64,000 bases of DNA from Ailanthus altissimus (GCA_946807835.1 OX327696.1:7018501-7082500); one strand, 5' to 3'; shown: positions 1 to 12,020, counted from the first letter of the stretch. Translations and numbers: made by a program. The notes: generated by a model from the sequence alone, not told the origin.

Positions 1-1420
1 CTTCACTTTTAGGAATGCAATGTATAATAATTTAGTTAAGGCAGTATTTAAAAAGATATGGATCATCCTAATAAAGGTTACATACTTCAACCAAGAACTC
101 ACACTTATCTTTTGCATTCTAGTTAGATGAAACTTCTCCACAAACTAAATAATTTACGATATATGTATACCAAGATACTTAGCTTACAGTGAAAAGATGT
201 TCATCAGAAAAATCATCTCGAATGGGTGGAACATCAGTTGAGTTAGTGAACTTAAGGTGGGATAAATGATTAGCAACAATGTTTTCAACGCCCTTCTTGT
301 CTTTAATGGTTAGATCAAATTCGTGCAAAAGAAGAATCAACCTAATTAAATAGGCTTTAGCATCTTTCTTAGAAAGAAGGCAATTAAGGGCCCGTGGTCA
401 GTAAAAACAATGATAAGTGAACTAATCAAATAAGAACAACATTTATCTAAGGCAAAAACAACAGCTAATAGTTCATTTTCAGTAGTAGAGTAATTCATTT
501 GAGCATCATTTAAAATCCTACTAGCATAATAAACAATAAAGAGTTTACCCTCATTTCATTGCCAAGAATTGCTCCTATAGTATAATTACTTGCATCACAC
601 ATAATCTCAAATAGGAGGTTCTAATCTAGTGATTGTATAATACGAGCAGTGGTGAGTTTGTCTATGAGTGTTCGGAATGCCTCCTCACACTCTTGTATCT
701 ATCTGAATTCAGCATCTTTTAGTAGAAGGTTACACAATAGTCTAGATATGACATAAAATTTTTATATAAATCGCCTGTAAAAGCCAGCGTGTCCAAGAAC
801 AAATCAGACATCTTTTAGCATTTTTTATTTAGGTAATTTAGAGACTAATTCAATTTTAACCTTGTCAACCTCTATTCATTTTTTAGATACAATATGCCAT
901 AAAACAATTCCTGAAGATACCATAAAATGACATTTCTCCCAGTTTAACACAAGTCCTTTTTTTTACACCTACTCAAAACAATTTTTAAGGTAAGTAGACA
1001 TGAATAAAAAGGATCACCAAAAATAGTCAAATCATTCATAAAACTTCTACGCATTTTTCAACCATATCAGAGAAAATACTCAACATACAATATTGAAAAG
1101 TAGCTGGTGCATTACATAATCTAAATGGCATTCTACAAAAAGTATAAGTACCAAAAAAGCATGTAAAAGTACTTTTGTCTTGATCTTCTATAGCTATCTC
1201 AATTTGGTAATATCCTGAATACCCACCAAGAAAGCAATAAAAGGGATGTCCAACTATACATTCTAAAATTTGGTTGATAAAAAGGTAATGAAAAATAGTA
1301 TTTCTTGGTGGTTGTGTTTAATTTTTTATAATCAATGCACATTTGCCAACCACTTACTACCTTAGTTAGAACATATACCCCATTCTCATTTTCTATAATA
1401 GTAACTCCAGATTTCTTAAG
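1..1420 (-). pseudogene. Gypsy F reverse transcriptase and RNase H (degenerate)
   Basis: Frames on the minus strand give an RT finger/palm start (KKSGVTIIENENG, GWQMCIDYKKLN) near 1300-1420, the FRLCNAPATFQ block near 1085-1135, and an RNase H stretch (YYASRILNDAQMNYSTTE, FTDHGPL) near 385-530. These are standard blocks of plant Ty3/gypsy pol, which copies the element RNA into DNA. The FMDD-type catalytic box near 1040 is disrupted by a stop and frame change. The left end is lost at the window edge. The RT start joins directly to a gag/pre-protease spacer at about 1420, so protease and the N-terminal part of RT are missing. Confidence 0.85.
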
Positions 1421-3066
1421 AACTACTTGATCTGCCAAAAAAATAGTTTTCTTTATATGGTATTTTTTTTTGATAATGTACAGATCCTTAATTACTTTGG
1501 CATAAGTTGGAACCTGTTTAATCAAATGCAATAAGGAAATATTAATCTTAACTTGTTTTAAATGTTCTAAAATCTCACATTGAATTTTTGAATTTTTTGC
1601 AACAGGTCGAAGAGCTTAGGAAAAACGCATTGGGATTGAAAACTTATTTTCAGGCTCTTTTTCAATTGCGGCCTCTTTTTCAAGGGGGGTGTCTTTACTA
1701 CTCTTAGATGTGTTGGTTGAAAAAGTAGGCTCACTCATAATCTTACCACTTCAAGTACTAATGGCATTGAATTCTTTGAGATTTTGTGCATCAGAAGTAG
1801 AGGCTTGTGCCATGAATTGTCCTTTTAGATTAGATTGAGGTTGAGATGAAAACTTACCTATCTCTTGTATAGTTAAGACACTAGTTAGTTTAGTGATTTG
1901 ACTCTTGATTCTTTGTTTTTGTCTACAACTATGCAAGAACTGTTTTAAATTTTTTATTAATCTTACTTTATGCCTCAATAAATGCTTGTAATGTATCCTC
2001 TAAAGGATTTCTAGTTGGTCGTGCATTATATTGAGATGCACCATAAGACTTGGGTGCTTGTTGTTCTTGTTTCCAATGGTTGTTGGCTTGTTGATAAGAT
2101 TTTTAACTGAAGTTTAAGTGGTTCCTCCAGCTAGGATTATAGGTTTCAGAGTAGGGTGAATAAGGCTTCTTGTACATCTTATGGGCCTTACATTGTTTCT
2201 CATATATCCCTCTCATTTCACTATAAGTAGGATAATCCTGAGTTAAGTGTTCTGCTCCTTCACAAACAAAACAGACATTGTGTGACTCAACCTTAGCAAA
2301 CCGTATGGGTGATCCTTCTATCTTTGATTTTCAAGGCCTCTAATTTTCTAGTTAAGACCTTTAACTAGGCTTTAAGGTTATCCTCTCCCCTAAGATGAAA
2401 AACTCCACTAGGTTATAGTCTATTTATACTTTCAGTAGCGCTATGTCTAATCTATAAATAAGCTTTTTCAACTAAGTCATTAAAGAATTCTACGACGTCA
2501 TCAGGATCTTTGTGAAAGAACTCCTCATTACACATCATCTCAACAAATTGGTGACCTTTAATTATAAGTCCCTCATAAAAATAGCTAACTAAGTGCCAAT
2601 TGTCACACCCATGATGAGAGCATAAATTTAATAACTCTTTAAATCTTTAATAGGCTTGATATAAAGTTTCACTATCTTTTTGGAAGAAGGAAGAAATTTC
2701 TCTTTTCAGGCTATTAGTTTTGTATTGTGAGAAATATTTATTGATAAATGCTTGGGTTATTTCTGCCCAAGTTTCTATAGACTTCGGCCTCAAAGAGTAT
2801 AGCCAACTCTTTTCTTTTCTTTCAGATAAAAAAGAAATAATTTAAGCCTAATAGTGTCTATGGCTTTGGGTTGACTATAGAAGGTGGCTACTACCTCTCC
2901 AAATTCCTTAACATGCATATAAGGATTTTCACTATCTAGACCATGAAACGTTAGAAGAAGTTGTATTATTCTATGCTTAAAATCTAAATATGGTATGTTA
3001 GGTGGAAATATAATGTATGATGATGGCTATGCAAGTAGGATGCAAGTAATCTTTTAGAGTCCTAAT
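1421..3066 (-). pseudogene. Gypsy F gag with zinc knuckle (degenerate)
   Basis: Minus-strand translation begins near 3066 with a gag N-terminus (KDYLHPTC), followed near 2930 by LLLTFHGLDSENPYMHVKEF, a signature of Athila-type gag. The retrotrans_gag core is at about 2780-2460 (KREISSFFQKDSETLYQAYQ, LVSYFYEGL). A zinc-knuckle-like segment (HVCFVCEGAEHLTQDYP) lies at about 2285-2230, and a gag tail with QLTKLT-like helices at 1978-1751. Gag would form the virus-like particle and bind element RNA. Several stops and frameshifts separate the pieces. The tail runs on as a spacer (IKQVPTYAKVIKDLY) and then jumps straight into RT. Confidence 0.8.
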
Positions 3067-3832
3067 GGGGTTATCCTTGCATTGGCACATTGTGTTGGAA
3101 TTACAAGATGAACTAGATAGTGAATTCTTTTTCTTTACAAATTATAGTGGTAGTTCTAGTTCTACTTCTCTCACAAATCTTCATTGTTTATCTCTAAGTC
3201 GATGTATACATCCTAACAATATATGTATATATACTTATATTTTAACTTTTTTTAATGAAGCAAATTCTCAAAGAAAATTAAGAAGTGAACAAAAGAAAAA
3301 AAAAAGAGATAGGTGGTAAAACCAACTATGAAATTGAGATAAAATACAAGAAGTGAAATAAAACATAACAAAAAATAAAAATGAGCTAGGTGGTAAGACC
3401 AATCATGAAATAAAAAATAAAATAAAATAAATAAATAAAAAATTATAAAGTACAATAAATAAATAAAAGAAAAAATAAATAAAGTATAATAAATAAATAA
3501 AAGAAAATAAACTGAAAAGTACAAATAATAAAAAATACAACAAATTAACTAAAAAAAATAAACAGAGTTAAGTGGTAGAACCAACCATGTAAAAGTAAAT
3601 AAAAATACAAGAAGATAACAAAATACGTTAGGTGGTAGAACCAACCATGTAAAATTAAATAAAAATACAAGAAGATAACAAAATAAGTTAGGCGGTAAAA
3701 TTAACTATGAACAATAAAATAAATTATAACAAAGGAAATAAATTTAAAAACTAAAATTTTATAAAGAAAAGTAAATGTACAAAGTTACCAATTTAGTATT
3801 GATAAGCACAATCTACTTTCGCTTAGTGTGCC
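3067..3832 (-). other. Gypsy F untranslated leader between gag and primer site
   Basis: About 770 bp of very AT-rich sequence with many A/T tracts and no credible coding. It contains repeated short blocks of the type GGTGGTAGAACCAACCATG at about 3308, 3384, 3569, 3629 and 3689, the last three in an exact 60-bp tandem. Element B's leader has comparable repeated blocks of different sequence, so repeated short motifs seem to be a habit of this element type. Confidence 0.6.
3567..3712. repeat. 60-bp tandem repeat, about 2.4 copies
   Basis: The block GTTA(A/G)GTGGTAGAACCAACC followed by a run to ACAAGAAGATAACAAAATA starts at 3567, 3627 and 3687, an exact 60-bp period. The first two copies are almost identical and the third diverges and is partial. 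It lies in the gypsy F leader. Confidence 0.85.
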
Positions 3833-3849
3833 TTCCGACTACGGCATCA
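3833..3849 (-). promoter_or_regulatory. Degenerate primer-binding site (tRNA-Asp type) of gypsy F
   Basis: The plus strand reads TTCCGACTACGGCATCA. By eye this matches about 11 of 16 bases of the tRNA-Asp 3' end that primes Athila-like elements, and it sits a few bases inside the LTR boundary at 3855. Element B has a clearer version at the equivalent place (42891-42908). Confidence 0.55.
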
Positions 3850-3854
3850 AATTT

Positions 3855-5422
3855 TGTTTACGCTCAAAATGTAATGCAGCTATCGCAATATAGATTAAGG
3901 TGTCGATCCTACGATGAAGCTTTTGGCAAAATAGGTTAGTGAAGTAAAAATATTGAAACAGCCACAAAGGAGAAATTTAACTAATTGGTTTATATGGATG
4001 AGATAGAATTATATATGAATTAATGGAAAAGTCTTATGATGATGTAAGCAAGGCTTCGAGAACCACAATTATACTTTATAAATCTATTTTATACTTTGAT
4101 TCAATGTTTATAACTCAATTGGAAGTTGCACATCCTAAACAATCAATCGGAAGATATGTAAAATATGGCACATTTGACAATACATGTATTTGATATGACT
4201 AAACTTTTTGCAAATATTAACACAAACCATGTTCATTTATACAAGTTATCTAAGATCAACAATATATTATTTTGACAATATTGCAGTAAAAGATCAACTT
4301 GAATATCAAATAATTATTGTCTTTACATGTTATCTAAGTCGACAATATATTAATTGACAATATTGTAGTAAAAGATTAACATGTAAAACAATATAACCAA
4401 TAACAATTATAATTCAACAAAAATTACATAAAGAAAGTATGACTAAAAATATATGAAACATGAGAATTATAACCTCTGGATTATAGAAAAATAATATATA
4501 AGAGTTTAAACACAAGAAAACTTACAAACATTGTAGCTCTTGACATAGAATCAAAGTATAAAAGTAAATTTATTACACATAAAAGTTCATCTCTAGCCTT
4601 GCCAAGAACTCTAGCCTAGCATACAATGCATGATAAAGAGAATTATATGAGAGAATTGTAAAGTATTCAAAAAAATTTCCTTAGCCTCCTAAAAGTGTCC
4701 TTATATAGGCAATGAATAGAAATATATTTAGTGTGACTTCAATCTTTAGTTATTTAGACTAACCACTCGTTCACCTAATTGTAGCACCTTTTTTATAATG
4801 GAAATGATCGATGTAGCCTTTTTGGCTGACATCAAAGTTGTAGAATGTTTTCTCTTCTTTCTATAGCCACTAGGGTAATGCAATTTAGATGAGTATCCAA
4901 TGAGATATGGACAAAATACCAAAGATAGGTCAGATTTTGACTAACAACCCTTTTACTAATTTGCAATACAATTTGGTCCATGATAATGGCTGATTTGAAC
5001 TTTACCATTAATATAAGAGTTGTTGATAATTGATTTAATATTTCAAAACTTCTTGAATCATACTAATTGGGTGCTTATTTGGTTAAATACGGTCTAACTA
5101 CGTGAGGTGGGTCAAGTTTAGTGAAAGTTATAATCCAATTATCATCCCAATTTTAGCCCATAAAATGTTGGATTTAGCTTTTTAACTGCTCTTCAAGTCT
5201 GTGTAAGATTAAGTCATATTACTCCAGATTCAAAAATTTCTTCATTTTAATTTTACATTAAGAGTTACGTTCATTTTACCTAAACTTATGCAAATAACAT
5301 TCATTATCACAATTTAAGGACAACACTTTATTTCAAGCCCAAAAATACAAAAAATATTAAAATTAATGACATTACATGGTGACTAAATCTATTAACAAAT
5401 ATTAATTTTAATGTGTTTATCA
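3855..5422 (-). repeat. 5' LTR of gypsy F
   Basis: Starts TGTTTACGC just outside the primer site and ends TTTATCA, the same end as the LTRs of element B (TTCATCA at 25553, TTCGTCA at 44310). Length is about 1.57 kb against 1.40-1.43 kb for B. It shares short landmarks with B such as CTTGCCAAGA before the transcribed part. The partner 3' LTR is outside the window, so the outer boundary is inferred from B. Confidence 0.65.
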
Positions 5423-6379
5423 ATGTCGTTCACTCATCTAGCTACCACTAGTCCGCCATCTGCCCACGGAGGTATGTTTGTGGTTTGCCATTTGTGTGGT
5501 GTAGAATTATTTGCAATTATTTTCTTTCTTTGATAATAAAAAATAAATATAAATAAAAATAAGAAACATATATAATAAAAATTGAAAATATAGTTGTTTA
5601 AATTTAGCATTTGTGTTGTGCCCTTTGCTGTGATGCATAGTTATTTAAATTTGTGATAGATTTTAATTATTTTTACTTATAGAAAGCAATAATGAGCAAT
5701 TGAATTATTGTTAATAATATTTATGCTCTTGTTAGTTGTTATTATGTATAGTTATTTAAATTTATGATAGATTATAATTATTGCTTTGCTTTATCAATGA
5801 TAAAGAATGCACTTATACCAATTCTTATCCAATGAATTTTTTAAAGCATAAATATTAATTTTATTTAAAAATATAATTTTATAGTCTAAATAAAAAATTA
5901 CAATAAAATTGTTTAGGATTGACACTTCTTCAGCTCATGATCTAGTTGCTTGCAAGTTGTATGGTTTCTATTCAACTTTGAATTTCAAGTTCAAGGTCCA
6001 AAATCAATTTACTCTTGTCATGTTTAGGTCATAAGAGTCTTTTTAAAAGTTGCATTTGTATAATTAGATCTAATTTATATCACTTGTGCATGTTTACTAA
6101 ATTATAACGGTGTTATATCATGTTTATGTAAATTTTAGTTGAGGCTTTTGTTAAGATTAAACCAATTTTTCTGCTCCCATTTTAATTAAATACTAGAGTA
6201 AAATTAATGAAAGTATAATTATGCTCGCATTTTAATTAAAAAAAGTAAATATAATTAAACATATATATTATCAATTATCACGATCTACATTTAAAGCAAA
6301 TATGCTTACATGATTATTATACTTTTATTTTTAATTAATTATACTTTTTTGAATTAATTTGTTTACAAATGATGAACTC
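5423..6379. other. AT-rich intergenic stretch with one diverged direct repeat
   Basis: No coding support. A block TAGTTATTTAAATTTGTGAT at about 5638 recurs in nearly the same form at about 5749, so about 110 bp was duplicated. The rest is AT-rich and may be the 5' flank of the hAT element that follows; I could not find its terminal repeat here. Confidence 0.4.
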
Positions 6380-8479
6380 AGATTCAAATTCAAATAATAA
6401 TATTGTGGACTTACATTCTGAGGATGAGATTGAGCGGAATCAGGACAACTAAGAGCTTTCCTTTCACCACACCCTAATCCAAAAAAGAGAATGTATGGTT
6501 GCACTTCAAGATATGTACAACTATACAAGACAAAGCCAAGTGCATTCATTATGGTGCACTGCTTGGCTATTATTCAATACATTATAACTAGTAGTATGCG
6601 AAATCACTTAAAGAGATGTGTGGAGTACCAGAAAAAGTGATTGATGACCAGCAACAAGTTTTTGGTAAATAATCTACCAAAGAAAAGGCAAAAGGGTAGT
6701 AATGTTATGTCTAGAGGATGGAGTTAAAAAGTATGTCGAGAAGCACTTGTTAAAATGGTGGTGATGGATGAATTATCTTTTAGTTTCATAGAGAATGTTG
6801 GGGTTCACTATTATAATAGTGTGGCAATTTTCAAATTTGATGTCCCATCTTGTAACACCATAACAAGATATGCAGTTGAGTTATTTGGTTTAGAGAAAGG
6901 CTTGTTAAAGTGTTTGGTTAGTGAAAAACGAGTGAGCTTGACCATCGACATTTGGACTTCCATTCATAATCAAGTTATATGGTTGTCAATACTTACTTAA
7001 TAGACAGTCAATGGCATTTGCAAAAGAGGATTTAAGCTTTTCTCCTATTTCAAATCATAAAGGAGAAACAATTGTGAAGCAACTGGAGACTTGTCTAGTG
7101 GATTGGGGCATTGAAAAAGTATTCTCCATAATAGTTGATAATGTAAGTGCTAAAGATGTTGCCATATCTTATCTGAGAAAAATATTGAAAACTTGGAAAG
7201 AGGATTCATTGGTATTGAATGGGGAATACATGTATGTGTGTTGTTATGCACATATTTTAAACTTGATTGTGACAAATAGGTTGAAAGATTTGAATAAGAA
7301 TGTGGTACCAATATGCAATGCAGTAGAAATATATTAGATCTTCCAGATCATGATTGTAAGCCTTTAAAAATTATGTAGAAAGAGAGAAGATTGAGTATAA
7401 GGCGAGTATGGTGTTAGATGTGACAACTAGGTGGAATTGCACATACTTAATGTTGTCGTCTACATTGAAATTTCAGGTGGCTTTTGATATGATGGCATAA
7501 GAGGATGGTTTATACAAGAGTTATTTTTTTAGAGGGAAAAGAATAGAAAGAGAAGACTGAGGCCACAAGTCAGCTCAGATTTGGAAAATGCTGGGAATTT
7601 TGTCATTTTCGCATTCTTTCTATGAAGTGACATTAAAAGTCAGTGCTTTATTAAGTGTGACCTCTACTGACTGCTTCAATGAGATTTTCATGATATATTT
7701 TCGCTTGACTAAATTGACTTAGAGTGATGACTTTTTGTTGAGAGGCATGACAAACAAGATGAAATTGAAATTTAATAATTATTGAAAATCCACGGCGAGA
7801 ATTAACAAGATGTTAATAATTGGTACCCTACTTGATCCACAACACATGATGTAGTTTGCTGGATTTTGATTTAGAAAACTCTTTGATAATGATAGTGTAA
7901 GAGTTAAAGAAATGAAATGTCTCAGCAAAGAGTTGTTGTTTAGGATTTACAAATTCTACAATGCATGGCATGGAAAATCACAGTGTGGTACATCTAATAG
8001 TACTACTATGGGTGGGAATAATAGTAGCAACATGCTTGCTTTACAGTCATAACTATTTAGTGGCCCCTCTTTATCCTCACTAGTTCGAGATGTTAGGCAG
8101 AGCAATGACCCTTGGAGTGAACAAATTAGAAGAAGTGCATGTGGTAGAAAGATACTTGATGGATAGAGTTGAGAATCCTTGTAACTTAAGTTTTGATATT
8201 TTGCAGTGGTGGAGGTCGAATGGCGAAAGATATTTGATTTTAGCATAGATAGCTAAAGATGTACTTTTTATACCCGTACCTACTATGGCCTTTGAGATAG
8301 CTTTCAGTATCAAAAGTTGTATCCTTAATTCATTCCAAATTTTGTTGACTTCGAAGGTAGTTAACATCTTGATATGTGAAAAAAATTGGATGCAAAGTCA
8401 GCTTTTGGTGGATAAAGCAAAGAGAGAAGAAGCATTGCTTGCAGATGCTGAGTATTATGTCAAACTGGAACCAGGTAAG
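6380..8479 (+). pseudogene. hAT transposase, RICESLEEPER/DAYSLEEPER type (dead)
   Basis: In order: an acidic N-terminus (about 6380-6440), a decayed BED-type zinc finger near 6530-6640 (CIHYGALLG, then SSMRNHLKRC), the hAT catalytic region (VVMDELSFSFIENVG at 6755, RVSLTIDIWTSI at about 6930, ISNHKGETIVKQLE at 7040, IIVDNVSAKDVAI at 7120, CCYAHILNLIV at 7240), and the C-terminal dimerisation domain at about 8200-8479 (WRSNGERYLILA, AKDVLFIPV, LLADAEYY). Such proteins cut and paste hAT elements in the nucleus. At least five stops or frameshifts break the frame, for example at 7000, 7337 and in 7340-8200. Order and spacing match a full-length family member, so decay was by point mutation and small indels. 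Confidence 0.88.
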
Positions 8480-8847
8480 TAAAATAATGTGAATTACTAA
8501 AATAAATTTTAAATATTTATGGACTTAATAGTTACTTAGGATGTTTCTCTTTTTGGTAGATAATGTTTGATGTATATTGTATATCTCTCTATAATGTTAT
8601 ATTGTGTATTTCGTTAATTGGTCATGGAATCATGGTTGGTTATGATTGTGAACTTGTCGTGATTGTGAATATTTAATGAATCAGTGAATGTGATTAGTGG
8701 CACTTGTTAGAGTTAGTTTGAGGTTAGAAGGTGGAAACAAAAATTTAGAAATTATATTGAAGTGCTTTAATTTTTTGCAAGTTATTATATTTTAAGGGAA
8801 TGTCAAAAAATTAGGAGAGATTCTGTCAATTTTTTTCCAAAATATAT
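8480..8847. other. Non-coding spacer after hAT gene
   Basis: AT-rich 3' flank of the hAT transposase, with no open frame of interest. It leads directly into the tandem array. Confidence 0.4.
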
Positions 8848-10130
8848 TAACGTAATTGAAATTAGAATTTACCAATTTAGAATTATAAAAATATTTAACC
8901 ATTTAATTTTAACATAATAGGAATCGGAATTATAACATTTAACGTAATTGAAATTAGAATTGGATTTAAAATATTTAACGTGCTTGAATTGGAATTGAAT
9001 TTTGCCAATTTGGAATGATAAATACATTTAACCATTTAATTTTAACACAATAGGAATCATAATTATAACATTTAACATAATTAAAATTAGAATTGGAATT
9101 AGAATTAAACATTTATCCTTATTTGAAATTGGAATTGAATTTTGCCAATTTGGAATTATAAAAACATTTAACCATTTAATTTTAATATAATAGGAAATAG
9201 AATTATAACAGTTAATATAATTAAAATTAGAATTAAAATTACAATGATAACATTTATCCTTATTTGAAATTGGAACTGAATTTTTCCAATTTGGAATTAT
9301 AAAAACATTTAATCATTTAATTTAAACATAATAGGAATCGAAATTATAACATTTAACGTAATTGGAATTGAAATTGGAATTGATATCGAAATTATAACAT
9401 TTAACCGTATTTGAAATTGGAATTAAGTTTTGCCAATTTGGAATTATAAAAACATTTAACCGTTTAATTTTAATATAATAGAAAATAGAATTATAACAGT
9501 TAACATAATTAAAATTAAAATTGAAATTGAAATTGGAACTGAAATTATAATATTTAACGTATTTGAAATTGAAATTTTTCAATTTGAAACTATTAAAACA
9601 TTTAACTATTTAATTTTAACATAGGAATCAAAATTATAATATTTAACATAATTGAATTTGAATTTATAACAGTTAACCATATTTGAAATTGGAATTGAAT
9701 TTTTCCAATTTGGAATTATAAAAACATTTAATCATTTAATTTTAATATAATAGGAATCTAAACTATAACATTTAATGTAATTGAAATTGGACTTGGAATT
9801 AGAATTATAACATTTAACCGTATTTGAAATTGGAATTGAATTTTGCCAATTTGGAATTATAAAAATATTTAACTGTTTAATTTTAACATAATAGGAATTA
9901 AAAATATAACATTGAACGTAATTAAAATTGAAATTAGAACATTTGATATATTTGACATCAAAATTAGAATTACAACCTTTAAGATAATGCATTTTGGCGT
10001 AATTAATTATAATATTTAACGTAATTAAAATTAGAATTAAAATTAAAATTAAAATTTATAACATAATATTAAATATTTAACGTAATTAAAATTAGAATTA
10101 TAACATTTAACATAATCGAAATTGAAATTT
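8848..10130. repeat. AT-rich tandem array, 8 units of about 140 bp
   Basis: The anchor CCAATTTGGAATTATA (with variants) occurs at about 8872, 9005, 9145, 9286, 9433, 9579, 9705 and 9846, so units are 126-147 bp. Each unit then reads ACATTTAACCATTTAATTTTAA, ATAATAGGAATC and ATAACATTTAACGTAATT, followed by a variable run of GAAATTGGAATT-like hexamers. The shorter spacings come from loss of hexamers. The array lies between the hAT transposase and a hAT-like GC-richer end (10131-10419), so it may be internal to that element. Confidence 0.9.
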
Positions 10131-10419
10131 GATTTAAAAAATTTTTATTTTCAAAAAACAAATCTAGATTATCCTACTCGAACTGAACCAACCCGAGTCC
10201 AATTAAACCGAACAAACCAAACCTAACCCAAAGCTGAACCAAAATGGTGGTGTTTTTACAAATTCTTAAAAACAAAAAGAGAATTCCAAACCCCAATTCG
10301 GGTCATTATAGATCCCGATCCAAGAATTGTCGTAATCGGCATAATTTTTGGCATCCCGAATGGGACTTAGGCTGGGTCAGGAATTCCCAAACCTAAACTT
10401 GCCCAACCGTACTCCTATA
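10131..10419. other. Possible hAT terminal region (CCCGAAC-type repeats)
   Basis: A GC-richer island with repeated AACCCGAGTCC, AACCGAACAAACCAAACC, CCCAATTCGGGTC, GATCCCGATCC and CATCCCGAATGGGAC words. Such GGGTTCGGG/CCCGAAC words are typical of the subterminal parts of plant hAT elements. It ends CCGTACTCCTA just before the LTR of copia E. No matching left terminal repeat was found, so this is an inference. Confidence 0.45.
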
Positions 10420-10851
10420 TGCCTGGACTCCTATTCCAACTTCATGTAGGGTTTTTAGGGATTTCTTAGAGCCTATATAAACCCTTGTAAATCTATTAGG
10501 GTGGCATGCATTAAAGAAGTATGAAAGTAAGGGTTAAATAGAGAACTTGGAGAGTGCTTGAGTGATGAGTGTGTAAGAGAGTACTATATAGACCCTTGAA
10601 GAGCTCATTCTATTAGGTATTCTTTGTAATCTCTATAGTGATATTTGTGATCATTTAGTAGTTCGTGGTAATAACTTAGAAATAAAAGAAGCTAGGATCC
10701 CATGATTGACCGTGTACTCAAGCAAGTTGCCAAATTATGTAAATTCTTGTTTGCTTTGTGTATGTTTGAGTGTTAACTTTATTCATGTGTATAATCTTTT
10801 ACAATTCTTGAATACCTGTGAGTGAAGGCTTTCACATGAAAAATCTCAACA
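10420..10851 (+). repeat. 5' LTR of copia E (outermost element of the nest)
   Basis: Right edge is clear: TCTCAACA, one base, then a copia primer site at 10853. A TATATAAA box lies at about 10472, and the LTR is short (about 430 bp). The left edge TGCCTGG at 10420 is a best guess because the 3' LTR is not in the window. Confidence 0.6.
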
Positions 10852-10852
10852 A

Positions 10853-10864
10853 TTGGTATCAAAG
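10853..10864 (+). promoter_or_regulatory. Primer-binding site (tRNA-iMet) of copia E
   Basis: TTGGTATCAAAG directly after the LTR end matches the TGGTATCAGAGC type used by plant copia elements. Confidence 0.8.
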
Positions 10865-10880
10865 GTAAGATCATTCAATT

Positions 10881-11072
10881 ATGGAATCTCACAAGTGTAA
10901 AGCTGAGAAGTTTAATGAGAAAAATAATTTCAATCTATGAAAGGTGATAGTGAAGGTGATGGCTTCACTAGTAAGTCACGGACTTGATTCGGCTCTTGAG
11001 AAGGCTTCTATCATAACTGGTGATGAGAAAAAGCTTGGGACATGAAGATTTAACCTTGATTGTGAAATTATA
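10881..11072 (+). pseudogene. Copia E gag, 5' fragment
   Basis: The ATG at 10881 opens a gag N-terminus (MESHKCKAEKFNEKNNFNL) with stops soon after. The frame is cut at 11072 by insertion of copia A and resumes at 46802, 36 kb away, with the rest of gag (DEILREVTGKKT, then MKPLANHLNIKKQLYQL). The flanking 5-mers TTATA (11068-11072) and CTATA (46797-46801) are a one-mismatch target duplication. Confidence 0.75.
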
Positions 11073-12020
11073 TGTTAACTTCCTAGTCACACATATTGAT
11101 GTTTTAATGATAACAAATCCCATGTTGTTTATAATATATTAATCTATTAGGCATTGAAAGGCTTAAATACATAAGTAAGGCAAACTAAGTGCAAGTAAAG
11201 CACTTATGAAAACTTAAGAACTTTAAGACTTCAAGAAAGCTGAAGGGCATATTGAGAATTATTTTGGCATTGAATGAGATAGAAGATTTACACAAAATGG
11301 ATTAAAAAAGAAAGATAATAATAGTGTCAGCTTTCCAAAGAATTTTACAGAAGTAAATTTGAAGTTGTTTAAGGAAAGCTATGGCAAAATCACTTAAGCA
11401 TGCTGAAGTTAAACCAAAGTGAAAAGTTTTGAAAGTTTTAAAAAATAAACTAAAATATAAAAGATCAAAACTTTGGCAGGATCACTATATCGGCATTGTA
11501 ACAATGTTCAAGTCACTGTAATTAACAGTAGCAATGGTAATCATACTATAGTAGTACTATAACAATGACTAATTTTTGGCTCTTTATAAATATCTTACTT
11601 ATTTGAACCTCTTTACAAATTGAAAAAACATCATATATAAAATAGAGAGCCTTATTGTTCATACAACTTCATATTAGCTTATTTGAAAGTTCAAAATCTT
11701 TTATATTTGTTCTAATTCTTGTGTTGAGTTTATTTAAGTGTTTGTAGGAAACACTTTGAGAGTAGAGTGATTACTATTTTATTATAAGGGTTGAATTGGT
11801 ACCTTGGAAACCAATTTGTTGTAGAGGTTTCTCGACACTTTGAAGTTTCAAATGTATTGATTCTTCACCTGGGTTGAAGGCAAGCAAGTGGAATTCTCAA
11901 CCTCAACACGAGTTGTTTGAGGTGTAAACGTCTGTGTAGAATGCTGAATCATTTAAACATACGGGTGCAGTTCTTTATATCCCTCACTCTCTTTATTTTT
12001 TTATTTTAGCTGTCATCTTG
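11073..12020 (+). repeat. 5' LTR of copia A, first part
   Basis: Begins TGTTAACTTCCTAG and runs parallel to the 3' LTR at 45745 (TGTTGACTTCCTAG) for 950 bp, with many substitutions but the same order of blocks, for example CATTAAGTCTATTAGGC-like text and the TTTATTTTTT-TTTTAGCT stretch. Interrupted at 12020 by copia D; the last 126 bp resume at 19950. Confidence 0.9.

Larger units (their letters stand above)
1..5422 (-). mobile_element. Ty3/gypsy (Athila-like) retrotransposon F, 5' part, cut by window start
   Basis: Reading on the minus strand from high to low coordinates the order is LTR (5422-3855), primer-binding site (3849-3833), untranslated leader, gag (about 3066-1430), then reverse transcriptase and RNase H running off the window at base 1. 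Gag and RT motifs resemble those of element B at 24123-44310, so the two belong to related families. The 3' LTR and integrase lie outside the window. All reading frames carry stops and indels, so the copy is dead. Lineage assignment rests on the tRNA-Asp-like primer site and gag type and is an inference. Confidence 0.85.

Noticed and set aside
3252..3524. Open minus-strand frame rich in Phe, Tyr and Leu
   Set aside because: Arises from A/T runs in the gypsy F leader; no domain and no conservation expected.
5423..6379. Left terminal repeat and 8-bp target duplicate for the hAT element
   Set aside because: No TAGGG or CAGGG-type terminus matching the CCGTACTCCTA end near 10415 could be found by eye.
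9322..9992. Two minus-strand frames rich in Asn, Tyr and Phe with internal repeats
   Set aside because: By-product of the AT-rich tandem array; the unit length is variable and not a fixed multiple of three, so no repeat protein is maintained.
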